A stretch of 64,000 nucleotides of DNA from NCBI RefSeq assembly GCF_903819435.1, contig NZ_CAIJDP010000082.1, forward strand, positions 213,364-277,363. Direction: 5' to 3'. Below, in pieces: positions 54,545 to 62,881 of the stretch. The DNA comes from Flavobacterium salmonis. Its GTDB lineage: Bacteria > Bacteroidota > Bacteroidia > Flavobacteriales > Flavobacteriaceae. Each line of letters begins with the position of its first letter. Position 1 is the stretch's first letter. The notes under the pieces were generated by a model. The model saw only the letters and a list, made by a program, of their open reading frames with translations, searched no databases and was not told the origin of the DNA. A program made the translations under genes and the position numbers.

Positions 54545-55375
54545 TTACATGATTTTTACGGAAGTCATACTCAACGAACCGGCTAATAACTTATCATTAA
54601 ACAAATCCAGTTCATCTGTTTTGTCCTTTAAGCCTAGCGTATAAAGCAACGGAAGATAATGTTCCGGAGTTGGAATCGCCAGCTGAACTGCTTTATCCAT
54701 TTTTTCGTAATCTATTAATGGCTGGAAATTGCCATCCAACAGATAATTGTTCACCGTTTCTCTAGCTTCAATCGCCCAGTCGAAACCATAATTGTCTTTA
54801 TCAAAATTCCTGAAATCAACCAATCGTAAATTATGAACTATATTACCGCTTCCGATAATCAAAATACCTTTGTAACGGAGCGACTGCAGTTTCTGAGCCA
54901 GTTCAAAATGATATTGCCCTGATTTGGTATAATCAATACTCAACTGAATTACCGGAACATCAGCATTTGGATACAAATGTTTAATTACGCTCCAAGCCCC
55001 ATGATCTAAACCCCAGTGTTCGTCTAAATCGACCAAAACCGGATCCAATATTTTTTGGGTTTCCAAAGCCAGTTCCGGGCTTCCTTTTGCAGGATACTGC
55101 ACATCAAAAAGCGCTTGTGGAAAACCTCCAAAATCATGAATTGTTCTTGGCATCTGCATCGAAGTCACTTTTGTACCGTTGGTAAACCAATGTGCAGATA
55201 CACACAATATTGCATTGGGCTGTGGCAATGTTTTAGCCAGATTACGAAAACCGGCCACAAACTGATTCTCTTCAATAGCATTCATCGGGCTTCCATGCCC
55301 CAAAAACAAAACCGGCATTTTATCTGTATTCGAAAACGTTGACGAAATCGAATGTAAATCGTTTAGTGTTGTCAT
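54545..55375 (-). CDS. ygiD: DODA-type extradiol aromatic ring-opening dioxygenase (YgiD-like)
   Basis: 276 residues from the ATG at 55375 (TTLNDLHSISST); the frame upstream to 55429 would overlap the higA gene end. LigB-type Zn or Fe residues are visible: LFLGHGSPMNAIEEN near 22, VSAHWFTNGT near 62, and HNLRLVDF with PTPEHYLPLLYTLG near 245. Family members cleave catechol-like rings, for example DOPA 4,5-cleavage. Physiological substrate unknown. Confidence 0.85.
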   Translation of the reverse strand: MTTLNDLHSISSTFSNTDKMPVLFLGHGSPMNAIEENQFVAGFRNLAKTLPQPNAILCVSAHWFTNGTKVTSMQMPRTIHDFGGFPQALFDVQYPAKGSPELALETQKILDPVLVDLDEHWGLDHGAWSVIKHLYPNADVPVIQLSIDYTKSGQYHFELAQKLQSLRYKGILIIGSGNIVHNLRLVDFRNFDKDNYGFDWAIEARETVNNYLLDGNFQPLIDYEKMDKAVQLAIPTPEHYLPLLYTLGLKDKTDELDLFNDKLLAGSLSMTSVKIM

Positions 55376-55406
55376 TGCAAAGTAGCTTATAAAAATGAAT
55401 AATCTT

Positions 55407-55763
55407 TTAAGTACTATGCAGAAAAACATCCGCAGGAATACTAAAATAATTTTTAAGTTTCTGTGCCATTTTTAAAGTAATTTCACGTTTACCTGATAAA
55501 ATTGCAGAAACGTGTCCTTTACTTCCAATAATTGGCTCAAGATCTTTTGCCTTCATCCCTCTTTCCTGCATCTTATATTTTATAACTTCTAATGCATCTA
55601 ATTCAGGCAACTGATAGTTTTTTTCATCATAATCCTTTACCAAAACAATTAACAAATCCAGTTCATCACTTTCCGGAGTATTTGGTTCTGCATGAAAAAT
55701 TTCCATCAATCTCATCGATGCCTTGTTATAATCTCCTTCTGTTTTTAATACTTTCCAATTCAT
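55407..55763 (-). CDS. higA: HigA-type antitoxin (XRE-family HTH)
   Basis: 118 residues. The N-terminal half is a linker (NWKVLKTEGDYNKASMRLMEIF) and the C-terminal half a helix-turn-helix (MQERGMKAKDLEPIIGSKGHVSAILSGKREITLKMA), as in HigA. It should bind and neutralise the HigB toxin and repress the shared promoter. The gene starts 2 bp after the toxin stop, in the toxin-first order typical of higBA. Confidence 0.88.
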   Translation of the reverse strand: MNWKVLKTEGDYNKASMRLMEIFHAEPNTPESDELDLLIVLVKDYDEKNYQLPELDALEVIKYKMQERGMKAKDLEPIIGSKGHVSAILSGKREITLKMAQKLKNYFSIPADVFLHST

Positions 55764-55765
55764 AA

Positions 55766-56095
55766 TTATAAAGTTTTATCCATTAAAATTGTAGTATCAA
55801 ATTCTACAGTTTCAACATTAATTTTGTCATACTCCTTATGTGTTCCAAACCAAATTACATAACAGGCCTGCTGCAAAAAATTGATAGAAACCACTAATCG
55901 AAAATCATTTCCCTTAATATTGAAAACAACTCTATTATTATTTACAATACTGGAATTTCCATAAACCTGTTTTAATTCATTGAAATTATTAAATGGAAAC
56001 TTAGAAAACTCATTATACCAAATTAATAATTGTGTAGACGCAGTTGGATACTCTTTGATATAATATAAAATAGTTTTCTTTACAAGAATTTTCAT
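55766..56095 (-). CDS. higB: HigB-type toxin (mRNA interferase)
   Basis: 109 residues of the HigB_toxin group: TILYYIKEYPTASTQLLIWYNEFSK near 8-33, SSIVNNNRVVFNIKGNDFRLVVSINF near 48-73 and VIWFGTHKEYDKINVETV near 79-97. The fold is RelE-like; the Arg, Lys and Tyr/His residues of the catalytic face are in VVFNIKGNDFRLVV and FGTHKEYD. It cleaves mRNA on the ribosome when free of HigA. First gene of the pair. Confidence 0.88.
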   Translation of the reverse strand: MKILVKKTILYYIKEYPTASTQLLIWYNEFSKFPFNNFNELKQVYGNSSIVNNNRVVFNIKGNDFRLVVSINFLQQACYVIWFGTHKEYDKINVETVEFDTTILMDKTL

Positions 56096-56154
56096 AGAAC
56101 AAATATATTAAAAAGTTTTCAAATTGCAAACTTTATAAGATTAAGAGTCCTGAT

Positions 56155-57564
56155 TTATTCCTCAAAACTCTCATCTTTAAATCCTATCAAATATAGCTTA
56201 TTTTTGGCACGTGTCATAGCGGTATAAAGCCATCTGATGTAGTCACGGTCTATTCCGTTTGGGAGATATGGCTGTTCGATAAAAACAGTATTCCACTGTC
56301 CTCCCTGAGATTTGTGACAGGTTATGGCGTAAGAAAATTTAACCTGCAGTCCATTAAAATATTCGTTCTCTTTTACTTTTTGGAATCTTTTGTACTTAGT
56401 TGGTTCGTCTTCATAGTCCTTCATCACTTCTTCATACAAACGATTGGATTCTTCATACGTTAAAGACGGCGATTCACTTTTTATAGTATCCAACAGTAAA
56501 ACCGTTTCAAAAGGTTTCTGATCCGGATAATCGACCATTCTGATTTTGACTTTTGCAAAAGTAAATCCGTATAATTCTTTGATTCCGAAGAGTTCCAAAA
56601 CTTCAATAATATCTCCATTCGCAATAAATCCGGCTTCATCGGTTTCTTTTAGCCAGAAATAATTATTCTTTACCACCATCAAAAAATCTCCCACCGAAAG
56701 TTCGCTTTCTTTAAACAATATTCTGGTTCGGATCTGTTCATTGTACTGATTTGCCCTTTTATTCGAACGTACTATAAAAGCAGTGTCTTCAATACTGTAA
56801 TTGCTGTATGCAGTATTAATTGCATCCTGAATATCGTAACCGTCTGTTAATCTTACAATATCTTTGAACTTCTTGACATTAAACCTGAATTCAGTAATAA
56901 ACGATTCTTTCAATAGTTCACGTAATTCGGTCGCATTAAATAAAATGCCTGAACTTTCTTCCTGACGCATGACCTCATCTAGTTCAATATGCTCAATTTC
57001 TTTATCATAATGGATTCCCAAAGTCTGAATATCCAAAGCCGGACTAATGTCTAAATTTACCGGAGGCAGCTGGGCTGTGTCTCCCAAAAGAATCATTTTG
57101 CAGTTGGTTCCGGAATACACATAATTAATCAAATCATCCAAAAGAGAGCCGCTATCCAGCGTACTGTCTGAAATCATAGATGCCTCATCGACAATAAAAA
57201 TGGTGTTTTTATGCTTATTGACCTGTTTGGTAAAAGCTACTCCTCCACCCGATGATTTCTTAGGGAAATATATTTTTTTATGAATTGTAAAAGCTGGTGT
57301 ATTCGAATAATTAGCAATTACTTTTGCCGCACGACCGGTTGGTGCCAACAAAACAAATTTTTTATTGATATCGCCAAGATTATTTACAATGGTCGAAATC
57401 ACGGTTGTTTTACCCGTTCCGGCATATCCTTTTAGTACAAAAATGGTATCGTTTTGAGGTTCGGTTAAAAAAATGGCAATTTTCTGAAAAAAAATATCCT
57501 GTTTGTAAGTTGGTGCAAAGGGAAATCTTTTTTGCAGAACACTATAAAATAATGCTGAATTCAT
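56155..57564 (-). CDS. RecD-like ATP-dependent DNA helicase
   Basis: 469 residues from the ATG at 57564 (NSALFYSVLQKRFPFAPT), chosen over 57612 because the extra 16 residues look untranslated. Walker A is KGYAGTGKTTVIST near 45, Walker B FIVDEASMIS near 120, motif III-like LLGDTAQLPPV near 155, and the UvrD/RecD C-terminal motifs YAITCHKSQGGQW and YTAMTRAKNKLYLIG near the end. It resembles exonuclease V alpha-type or viral RecD2-like helicases that lack the RecBCD partners. Likely functions in DNA repair. Confidence 0.9.
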   Translation of the reverse strand: MNSALFYSVLQKRFPFAPTYKQDIFFQKIAIFLTEPQNDTIFVLKGYAGTGKTTVISTIVNNLGDINKKFVLLAPTGRAAKVIANYSNTPAFTIHKKIYFPKKSSGGGVAFTKQVNKHKNTIFIVDEASMISDSTLDSGSLLDDLINYVYSGTNCKMILLGDTAQLPPVNLDISPALDIQTLGIHYDKEIEHIELDEVMRQEESSGILFNATELRELLKESFITEFRFNVKKFKDIVRLTDGYDIQDAINTAYSNYSIEDTAFIVRSNKRANQYNEQIRTRILFKESELSVGDFLMVVKNNYFWLKETDEAGFIANGDIIEVLELFGIKELYGFTFAKVKIRMVDYPDQKPFETVLLLDTIKSESPSLTYEESNRLYEEVMKDYEDEPTKYKRFQKVKENEYFNGLQVKFSYAITCHKSQGGQWNTVFIEQPYLPNGIDRDYIRWLYTAMTRAKNKLYLIGFKDESFEE

Positions 57565-57600
57565 AAGGTAAAATTGAAATACAAAGTACGTTCTTTTAAA

Positions 57601-57872
57601 TGGCAATGGCAAAGGTCAAAATCAATGTCAATAGCAATATCAAATTTCAATGACATCTCCAAGAAACAATTCTGAAAGCATTGATAGTTTGAAAATTATA
57701 CCAATATCAAGTTTGAAATTAAATTTAATCATTGTAGATATTTAATTTTTACGGAAAAACATTAGAATTAATTTAGATTTTTGAAATTGACTTTTGACAT
57801 TGAATTTTAATATTGAATTTTAATATTGCATTTTGATTTTTGACATTGACATTGATTTTTGACATTGATATT
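57601..57872. repeat. Degenerate short-word repeats around a gene-free gap
   Basis: The 57565-57953 gap carries words such as TTTTGACATTGA, TTTTAATATTGA and TTTTTGACATTGACATTG at 57790-57872. The opposite-sense words GGTCAAAATCAATGTCAATAG lie at 57614-57634, so the two ends are loosely inverted. No frame is convincing here; the frame starting at 57840 would be encoded by this repeat and is rejected. Confidence 0.6.
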
Positions 57873-57953
57873 GTTATTTATTTTATTTGTAAGTTTGTGA
57901 TCGAATTAAATTTTTCCCTGAAACTGCAACAGGCAAGGATCGTAAATAAAATT

Positions 57954-58775
57954 ATGGCATTTCAAAGCACCAATATTACATCAAAACTTTATAAAAAACT
58001 TTCTATTCAGGTTTCCCTGTCTGGTTTTTCTTTTTGTTGTTTCGATACATTGAATAATACTATCACTACGTTTAATGAAGTTCAATTTAACACTTCAAAA
58101 AAGACAATTACAATAGAAGAATCTTATGCAGAAGCTTTTAAAAAATTTCCGGAACTAAAGGATTCTTATGACGAAATTATGGTCATTCATAATAACAATC
58201 TTTCGACTTTTGTCCCTTCCGCACTTTTTGATGAGGATTATATGGGGAGTTATTTACAATACACTACAAAAGTTTTTGAAACCGATTTTTTTACTTACGA
58301 TAAAATTTCAAATTACGAAATGAATGCTGTATACATTCCGTATGTAAACATCAATAACTTCCTGATTGACAATGTTGGATCATTTGATTACAAACATGTA
58401 AACAGTATTTTGGTCGAAAAAATTCTTGAAGCTTCAAAGAATAATGATCACAAAAAAATGATCGTAAATTTTAATCCCGATTATTTTGAAATTATTGTAG
58501 TTCAAAATCAAAAACTACTGTTATTCAATTCTTTTGAATATCATACCCCGGAAGATTTTATTTATTATTTACTTTTTACAGCCGAGCAATTGAGTTTAAA
58601 TCCGGAAGTTTTTCCACTCGAATTATTGGGTACTATTCATAAAAATGACCCATTTTATGCTATTGCTTATAAGTACATTCGAAATGTATCCTTTTTGGAT
58701 GTAAGCCCTTTACAACAAAAAAACAGCTTCACAACTGCCGAGAATCAAAAACATTATATCTTATTTCAATCATGA
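57954..58775 (+). CDS. DUF3822 family protein
   Basis: 273 residues from the ATG at 57954 (AFQSTNITSKLYKKLSIQVS). The upstream part of the frame (to 57840) lies within a repeat and is omitted. The protein has the DUF3822 pattern, with the FSFCCFDTLNNTI opening, FEIIVVQNQKLLLFNSF near 190 and a Bacteroidota-specific distribution. It overlaps rsmD by four bases (ATGA), which is the usual arrangement in this phylum. Function unknown. Confidence 0.88.
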   Translation: MAFQSTNITSKLYKKLSIQVSLSGFSFCCFDTLNNTITTFNEVQFNTSKKTITIEESYAEAFKKFPELKDSYDEIMVIHNNNLSTFVPSALFDEDYMGSYLQYTTKVFETDFFTYDKISNYEMNAVYIPYVNINNFLIDNVGSFDYKHVNSILVEKILEASKNNDHKKMIVNFNPDYFEIIVVQNQKLLLFNSFEYHTPEDFIYYLLFTAEQLSLNPEVFPLELLGTIHKNDPFYAIAYKYIRNVSFLDVSPLQQKNSFTTAENQKHYILFQS

Positions 58776-59377
58776 GAATCATTTCTGGAAAATACAAAGG
58801 ACGCCGCATTTTTCCGCCAAAAAACCTTCCTGTAAGACCAACGACTGACATGAGTAAAGAAGCATTATTTAATGTTTTGAATAATCATTTTAGTTTTGAT
58901 AGCTTAAAGGTTTTAGATTTATTTTCAGGAACCGGCAATATCAGTTATGAATTTGCTTCACGCGGAAGCGCCCCAATTACATCTGTTGATGGCGATTTTG
59001 GGTGCGTAAAATTTATCAAACAAGTAGCATCAGAATATGATTTTGATATTGCTGCAACCAAAAGTGATGTTTATAAATTTCTGGAGAACTGCAAAACTTC
59101 CTATGATATTGTTTTTGCCGATCCGCCTTATGGATTAGATCAGACTGCTTTTGAAAAAATTGTTCTGACAGTTTTCGAAAGAGAATTACTTCATGAAGAC
59201 GGAATGATGATTATTGAACATTCTAAGTATACCAAAATGGATCATTTGAGTAATTTTTCTTTTCAGAAAAGTTATGGCGGTTCCTTTTTTAGTTTCTTTG
59301 AATTGAATTCAACCGATGACGATGAAGAACTTCCGGGCAATTTATCAGCAAAAGATACAGAAGATGATGAAGGATGA
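58772..59377 (+). CDS. rsmD: RsmD-like 16S rRNA guanine methyltransferase
   Basis: 201 residues. RIISGKYKGRRIFPPKN at the start, RPTTDMSKEALFNVLNN near 28, the AdoMet motif LDLFSGTGNISYEFASRG near 50 and the catalytic DPPYGLD near 121 match RsmD, which methylates G966 of 16S rRNA. The last 20 residues are an acidic extension. It starts inside the stop of the DUF3822 gene. Confidence 0.94.
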   Translation: MRIISGKYKGRRIFPPKNLPVRPTTDMSKEALFNVLNNHFSFDSLKVLDLFSGTGNISYEFASRGSAPITSVDGDFGCVKFIKQVASEYDFDIAATKSDVYKFLENCKTSYDIVFADPPYGLDQTAFEKIVLTVFERELLHEDGMMIIEHSKYTKMDHLSNFSFQKSYGGSFFSFFELNSTDDDEELPGNLSAKDTEDDEG

Positions 59378-59453
59378 TTTGTATGTTTACTTAGGATAAT
59401 GAAAATAAATTAGTTTCTTTATAATTACCCAAAAACTAAACATACAAAACAGA

Positions 59454-60113
59454 CTACTTAAGTCTTTTTACTCCAAAATAATATTTAAATTCTACTCCAT
59501 AAACCCCCATATTATCTGTAGGTTCTTTTCCTGGATTTAATTTATCAAAAGAGTCAGAAACGCGAATAGTATTATAACATACGTTGATTGCTAAAGAATT
59601 TGAATACCAGGTGTCAAAATTAATAACAACTCCTGCACCCAATCCAAAATTATGGGACGAAACGGATAAACTTCTTTCGGTTATTGGAGAACCTATTGTA
59701 TTATTACCACTAGTTTCTCTGACATTAATTAATGAGTACATATACTTTGGAATTATTTGTATATAAGCACTGGAGGGATCTTCATAATCACCCAAAAGTA
59801 TTTTAGGACCGAAACTAAAATTTACAGTAGAGAATGATCTGTCAGTAGCACTTATAACATTTCCTAAATCAATTGAATCTACGTTATCTTTATACTTACC
59901 ATACATATAATTTACTTCTATTTCCGGTGATAAAAAACCGGCTACTTTATATTCTAAACCTGCTGAAAGACTTAATGCAGGAGATGATTGTAAATCTTTT
60001 TCAAACGAATACAAATGAACAAAACCTCCTATTCCAACAAAAGGACGTAATTCTTGTGCGGTACTATTTAAGGCTGTAAATAAAATAAAATAAATAAAAA
60101 TGTTTCCTTTCAT
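59454..60113 (-). CDS. Outer-membrane beta-barrel protein
   Basis: 219 residues with signal peptide (GNIFIYFILFTALNSTAQ) and then alternating amphipathic strands (FVGIGGFVHLYSF, ALSLSAGLEYKVAGFLSPEIEV) ending in a strand with terminal aromatic residue region GVYGVEFKYYFGVKRLK. The pattern is that of small porin-like/OmpA-type barrels of Bacteroidota with around eight strands. No specific function is suggested. Confidence 0.8.
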   Translation of the reverse strand: MKGNIFIYFILFTALNSTAQELRPFVGIGGFVHLYSFEKDLQSSPALSLSAGLEYKVAGFLSPEIEVNYMYGKYKDNVDSIDLGNVISATDRSFSTVNFSFGPKILLGDYEDPSSAYIQIIPKYMYSLINVRETSGNNTIGSPITERSLSVSSHNFGLGAGVVINFDTWYSNSLAINVCYNTIRVSDSFDKLNPGKEPTDNMGVYGVEFKYYFGVKRLK

Positions 60114-60285
60114 CTGGACTTTAAAATTAATCTCAGCAAAAGTAAGATTTAAACAACACTAATAATAAAACCTAAAACATTTTCTTAGGAATTATCCTGA
60201 AATCATATAAGCTTCTAAAACAATTGTATAACAACAATTAGCAATTCTAAGATAAATTTGTAGTAAACCTTAAAAACATATTACC

Positions 60286-60480
60286 ATGAACCTAAAAAGA
60301 TTTTTCGGAGGTTTGCTTACCATTCTTGGTATTGTAGGCCTGATTTATACAGCTGTTATATTTGCCGGTACATCTGGCGAAACAAGAGATATCAAGTCAC
60401 TAATTATTTACGGCATACTTGGAATTGTATTTTTTATGTCAGGAATTAGCCTGGTACGTACAACAAAAGACGAATCGTAG
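60286..60480 (+). CDS. Small two-helix membrane protein
   Basis: 64 residues with two transmembrane segments (GGLLTILGIVGLIYTAVIFAG and IYGILGIVFFMSGISLV) and a short charged tail. Start follows a typical AAAACATATTACC-like A-rich leader. Widespread small membrane proteins of this type are uncharacterised. Confidence 0.75.
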   Translation: MNLKRFFGGLLTILGIVGLIYTAVIFAGTSGETRDIKSLIIYGILGIVFFMSGISLVRTTKDES

Positions 60481-60511
60481 TTTTTTACGAAAAACTAAAA
60501 ATCAAAAATTA

Positions 60512-60567
60512 TTTCTCGCAGATATAAACAATGTTTTATCTACTCAATAATCATAATCTGCGAGAAA
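60512..60567. repeat. 12-bp inverted repeat after the small membrane protein gene
   Basis: TTTCTCGCAGAT and ATCTGCGAGAAA are perfect inverted copies with 32 bp between. It is located between convergent genes but has no T-tract, so it may be a repeat element rather than a terminator. Confidence 0.5.
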
Positions 60568-60588
60568 CAATAAATGACAGCCAATTTT

Positions 60589-61848
60589 TTAAAGTACTGC
60601 TTCTACAGTAGTTTCCAGATTCAGATCTGTAAAATCACGTTCGGTTTTTGAGATAATAATCGTCGCCACGGTATTTCCAATTAAATTTGTAATAGCCCTG
60701 GCTTCACTCATAAATTTATCCACTCCAAGTAAAAATGCCAGACCTTCTACCGGAATTTTATGAATTGCGGTTAAAGTCGAAGCCAAAACTATAAATCCGC
60801 TTCCGGTAACACCTGCCGCACCTTTGGAAGTAATCATCAAAATTCCGATAACGGTCAGAATCTCGAAGAAACTCAAATGCACATCGTACAACTGAGCGAG
60901 AAAAATAACCGACATCGACAAATAAATCGAAGTCCCATCTAAATTAAAAGAATACCCTGTCGGAATAACCAAACCAACTACCGATTTACTACAGCCCATA
61001 CGTTCCAGCTTCATCATAATACTTGGCAGTGCAGCTTCAGATGATGACGTCCCCAAAACCAATAGGAGTTCTTCTTTAATATATTTTAAAATCGAAAGAA
61101 TACTGATTTTATAATACTTAAGAATGCTTCCCAAAATCAAAAACACAAACAAAGCCATCGTCAAATAAACACAAAGCATCAATTTACCAAGCGGAATCAA
61201 TGTCTCGAGGCCAAATTTACCAATTGTATACGCCATTCCGCCAAAAGCACCAATTGGAGCCAAATACATCACATATTTCAAACCTGTAAATACGACATTC
61301 GAAACCCGTTCAAGAATCAGGATTGTCTGTTCTCTTTTTTGATAAAAATTTAGTGCTATTCCACAAATAATTGCAGCCAGTAAGACCTGCAAAGTAAAAT
61401 TCGAAAGAAAAAACTGCAGCCATGAAAAATTTTCTGCTGCACCTTTTGTATACTGACTTGCATCGCCAATCGCTAACCCCGATTTATCAATTTTTCCAGG
61501 CTGAAAAAAATAAGCAATCGTTACACCAATTGCCAGGGCAACTGTCGAAACCACTTCAAAATAGGCCAGAGCCTTCACGCCTATTCGCCCTACTTTCTTT
61601 AAGTTTCCCATTCCTGAAATTCCCAAAACGATTGTCAAAAATATAATCGGGCCAATAAACACCTTGATAAGATCAATAAATCCTTTACCGATTCTCTCCA
61701 TTTTTATACCATTATCCGGCGAAAAATGTCCTAATAAAATACCCGTAATAATAGCGACTAAAACCCAGAAAGTGAGATTCGTAACAACTACCCGAAAAAA
61801 AGATTTCTTGTTTTTTGAAGATGAAGGTTTTGGAGTTGATATATTCAT
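60589..61848 (-). CDS. Dicarboxylate/amino acid:cation symporter (DAACS)
   Basis: 419 residues of the GltP/DctA family. About eight transmembrane segments and the two re-entrant loops; SSSEAALPSIMMKL near 269 (serine-rich hairpin 1), GYSFNLDGTSIYL near 296 (the NMDGT-like motif as NLDGT) and GVDKFMSEARAITNLIGN near 373 (binding-site Asp and Arg). It imports glutamate, aspartate or C4-dicarboxylates with cations. The arginine in EARAI favours acidic amino acids or dicarboxylates. Confidence 0.92.
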   Translation of the reverse strand: MNISTPKPSSSKNKKSFFRVVVTNLTFWVLVAIITGILLGHFSPDNGIKMERIGKGFIDLIKVFIGPIIFLTIVLGISGMGNLKKVGRIGVKALAYFEVVSTVALAIGVTIAYFFQPGKIDKSGLAIGDASQYTKGAAENFSWLQFFLSNFTLQVLLAAIICGIALNFYQKREQTILILERVSNVVFTGLKYVMYLAPIGAFGGMAYTIGKFGLETLIPLGKLMLCVYLTMALFVFLILGSILKYYKISILSILKYIKEELLLVLGTSSSEAALPSIMMKLERMGCSKSVVGLVIPTGYSFNLDGTSIYLSMSVIFLAQLYDVHLSFFEILTVIGILMITSKGAAGVTGSGFIVLASTLTAIHKIPVEGLAFLLGVDKFMSEARAITNLIGNTVATIIISKTERDFTDLNLETTVEAVL

Positions 61849-61868
61849 GAAAGTAAGTTAGTTGCTCA

Positions 61869-61876
61869 CAAATATA
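61869..61876 (-). promoter_or_regulatory. -7 element of the symporter gene
   Basis: TATATTTG on the minus strand lies 20 bp before the start and immediately past the RNase P RNA end. No CAA is found at the right distance on the plus strand, so the -33 part is weak. Confidence 0.35.
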
Positions 61877-61882
61877 TAAAAA

Positions 61883-62206
61883 ATGCAGACCTGTAAGCCG
61901 GATTCTGTTCTTGTTTCATCGAGACGAAACAATACCTTATCATTTATCTAGATCCCGCATTACTGCGAGACTCAAGCTACCTACCCTTCAGCAACGGACG
62001 AGAAGCCCTTAAATGCTGATATACTTGGTATTTCACCGCATAGAGTTTACCTGGTTTCACTACAGCACTACCTGTACATACTTTCTGTTGCACTTGTCCT
62101 TGCGCCATTTCTAACGCCGACGGGTGTTACCCGCTATGCTTCTCTGTGGTGTCCGGACTTTCCTCCCTCTCATCATAAGACGAGACGACGATAAGGCGGT
62201 CTGCGG
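61883..62206 (-). ncRNA. rnpB: RNase P RNA (bacterial type A)
   Basis: The minus strand reads GCAGACCGCC at the 5' end and GGTCTGC at the 3' end, which pair as helix P1. The conserved GAGGGAGGAAAGTCCGGAC region and the ACAGAATCCGGCTTACAGG region are both present. It is about 320 nt, as expected. T-rich DNA follows the 3' end. The RNA is the catalytic subunit that matures tRNA 5' ends. Edges were set by P1 and may be off by a few bases. Confidence 0.95.
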
Positions 62207-62208
62207 CG

Positions 62209-62235
62209 CAAAAGTAGCGATTTATAAACTAACAA
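62209..62235 (-). promoter_or_regulatory. Probable rnpB promoter
   Basis: On the minus strand TACTTTTG (-7) lies just before the RNA, and TTG lies 16 nt further upstream, shorter than the 19-21 nt ideal. Confidence 0.5.
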
Positions 62236-62327
62236 TAATAATTTTAGATTTTAGATTTCCTTTTAATTCGCAATGTTTTAATTTTAAATTGGTTATCTTT
62301 AAAATCCTTAATTTAAATTCATTTATT

Positions 62328-62621
62328 ATGGCTAAAATGTATCATTACGCAACTGTTTCAAAAGCTTTAGATCAATTGAATGAAAAAGGATTCACCTGTG
62401 ATTTTAATCGAAATGCAGACATGATTAAAAAGAATCCTGAGAAATTTGAAATTGTTCATGTGTATCGATACGAAGGGGAATCAGACCCTGGCGATGAGGC
62501 AGTTGTATACGGAATTAAATCGAATTCGGGCAAAAAGGGTGTTTATGTAGCAGGCTTTTCTACACACTCAGATCAGGAAACCGCAAAATTTCTATTCGAT
62601 TTGAGCATAAAAGGAAGGTGA
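62328..62621 (+). CDS. Small conserved hypothetical protein
   Basis: 97 residues from the ATG at 62328 (AKMYHYATVSKALDQLNEKG). The in-frame extension to 62124 would lie over the RNase P RNA and is dropped. It contains IVHVYRYEGESDPGDEAVVYGI near 43 and an end LFDLSIKGR. Pattern matches small phosphoribosylpyrophosphate-synthetase-annotated hypothetical proteins of Bacteroidota, but no enzymatic motif is visible. Function unknown. Confidence 0.78.
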   Translation: MAKMYHYATVSKALDQLNEKGFTCDFNRNADMIKKNPEKFEIVHVYRYEGESDPGDEAVVYGIKSNSGKKGVYVAGFSTHSDQETAKFLFDLSIKGR

Positions 62622-62627
62622 TTTTTC

Positions 62628-62715
62628 AGGAGCTGTCTCCTGCTGTCCACTGTATCTTTTGTGCCCAACCCCGGCACAAAAGGATGTCGTTCCCATCAGG
62701 GCTAGGGCTTTAGTT
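62628..62715. repeat. Interspersed repeat containing a 10-bp hairpin
   Basis: The word AGCTGTCTCCTGCTGTCC and the end ATCAGGGCTAGGGCTTTAG are typical of an intergenic repeat seen in Flavobacterium genomes (recalled, not searched). Within it CTTTTGTGCC (62656-62665) pairs with GGCACAAAAG (62673-62682). Confidence 0.55.
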
Positions 62716-62769
62716 TTCAAAAGAAAATTATGGTTTTCAAAATCAAAGAAACAACAACATTTTATAACC

Positions 62770-62822
62770 TATGTCATTTCTTTAAACGTAATCGAAATAT
62801 GTGCTTTTAAAGAAATGACATA
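62770..62822. repeat. 17-bp perfect inverted repeat
   Basis: TATGTCATTTCTTTAAA (62770-62786) and its exact reverse complement (62806-62822) flank a 19-nt loop. No T-tract follows on either strand, so it is probably part of the adjacent repeat element rather than a terminator. Confidence 0.6.
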
Positions 62823-62881
62823 AAAAACTAACCTTCGCAAACTTTGCGTAAATCTTATTGTCTCCTCTGCTTAAAACCTGT

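Noticed and set aside
57840..57953. Longer DUF3822 frame starting at 57840
   Set aside because: The extra 38 residues are encoded by a degenerate short repeat; the ATG at 57954 gives the normal family start.
62124..62327. Longer frame of the small protein at 62328
   Set aside because: The extension runs across the RNase P RNA and its promoter in antisense.
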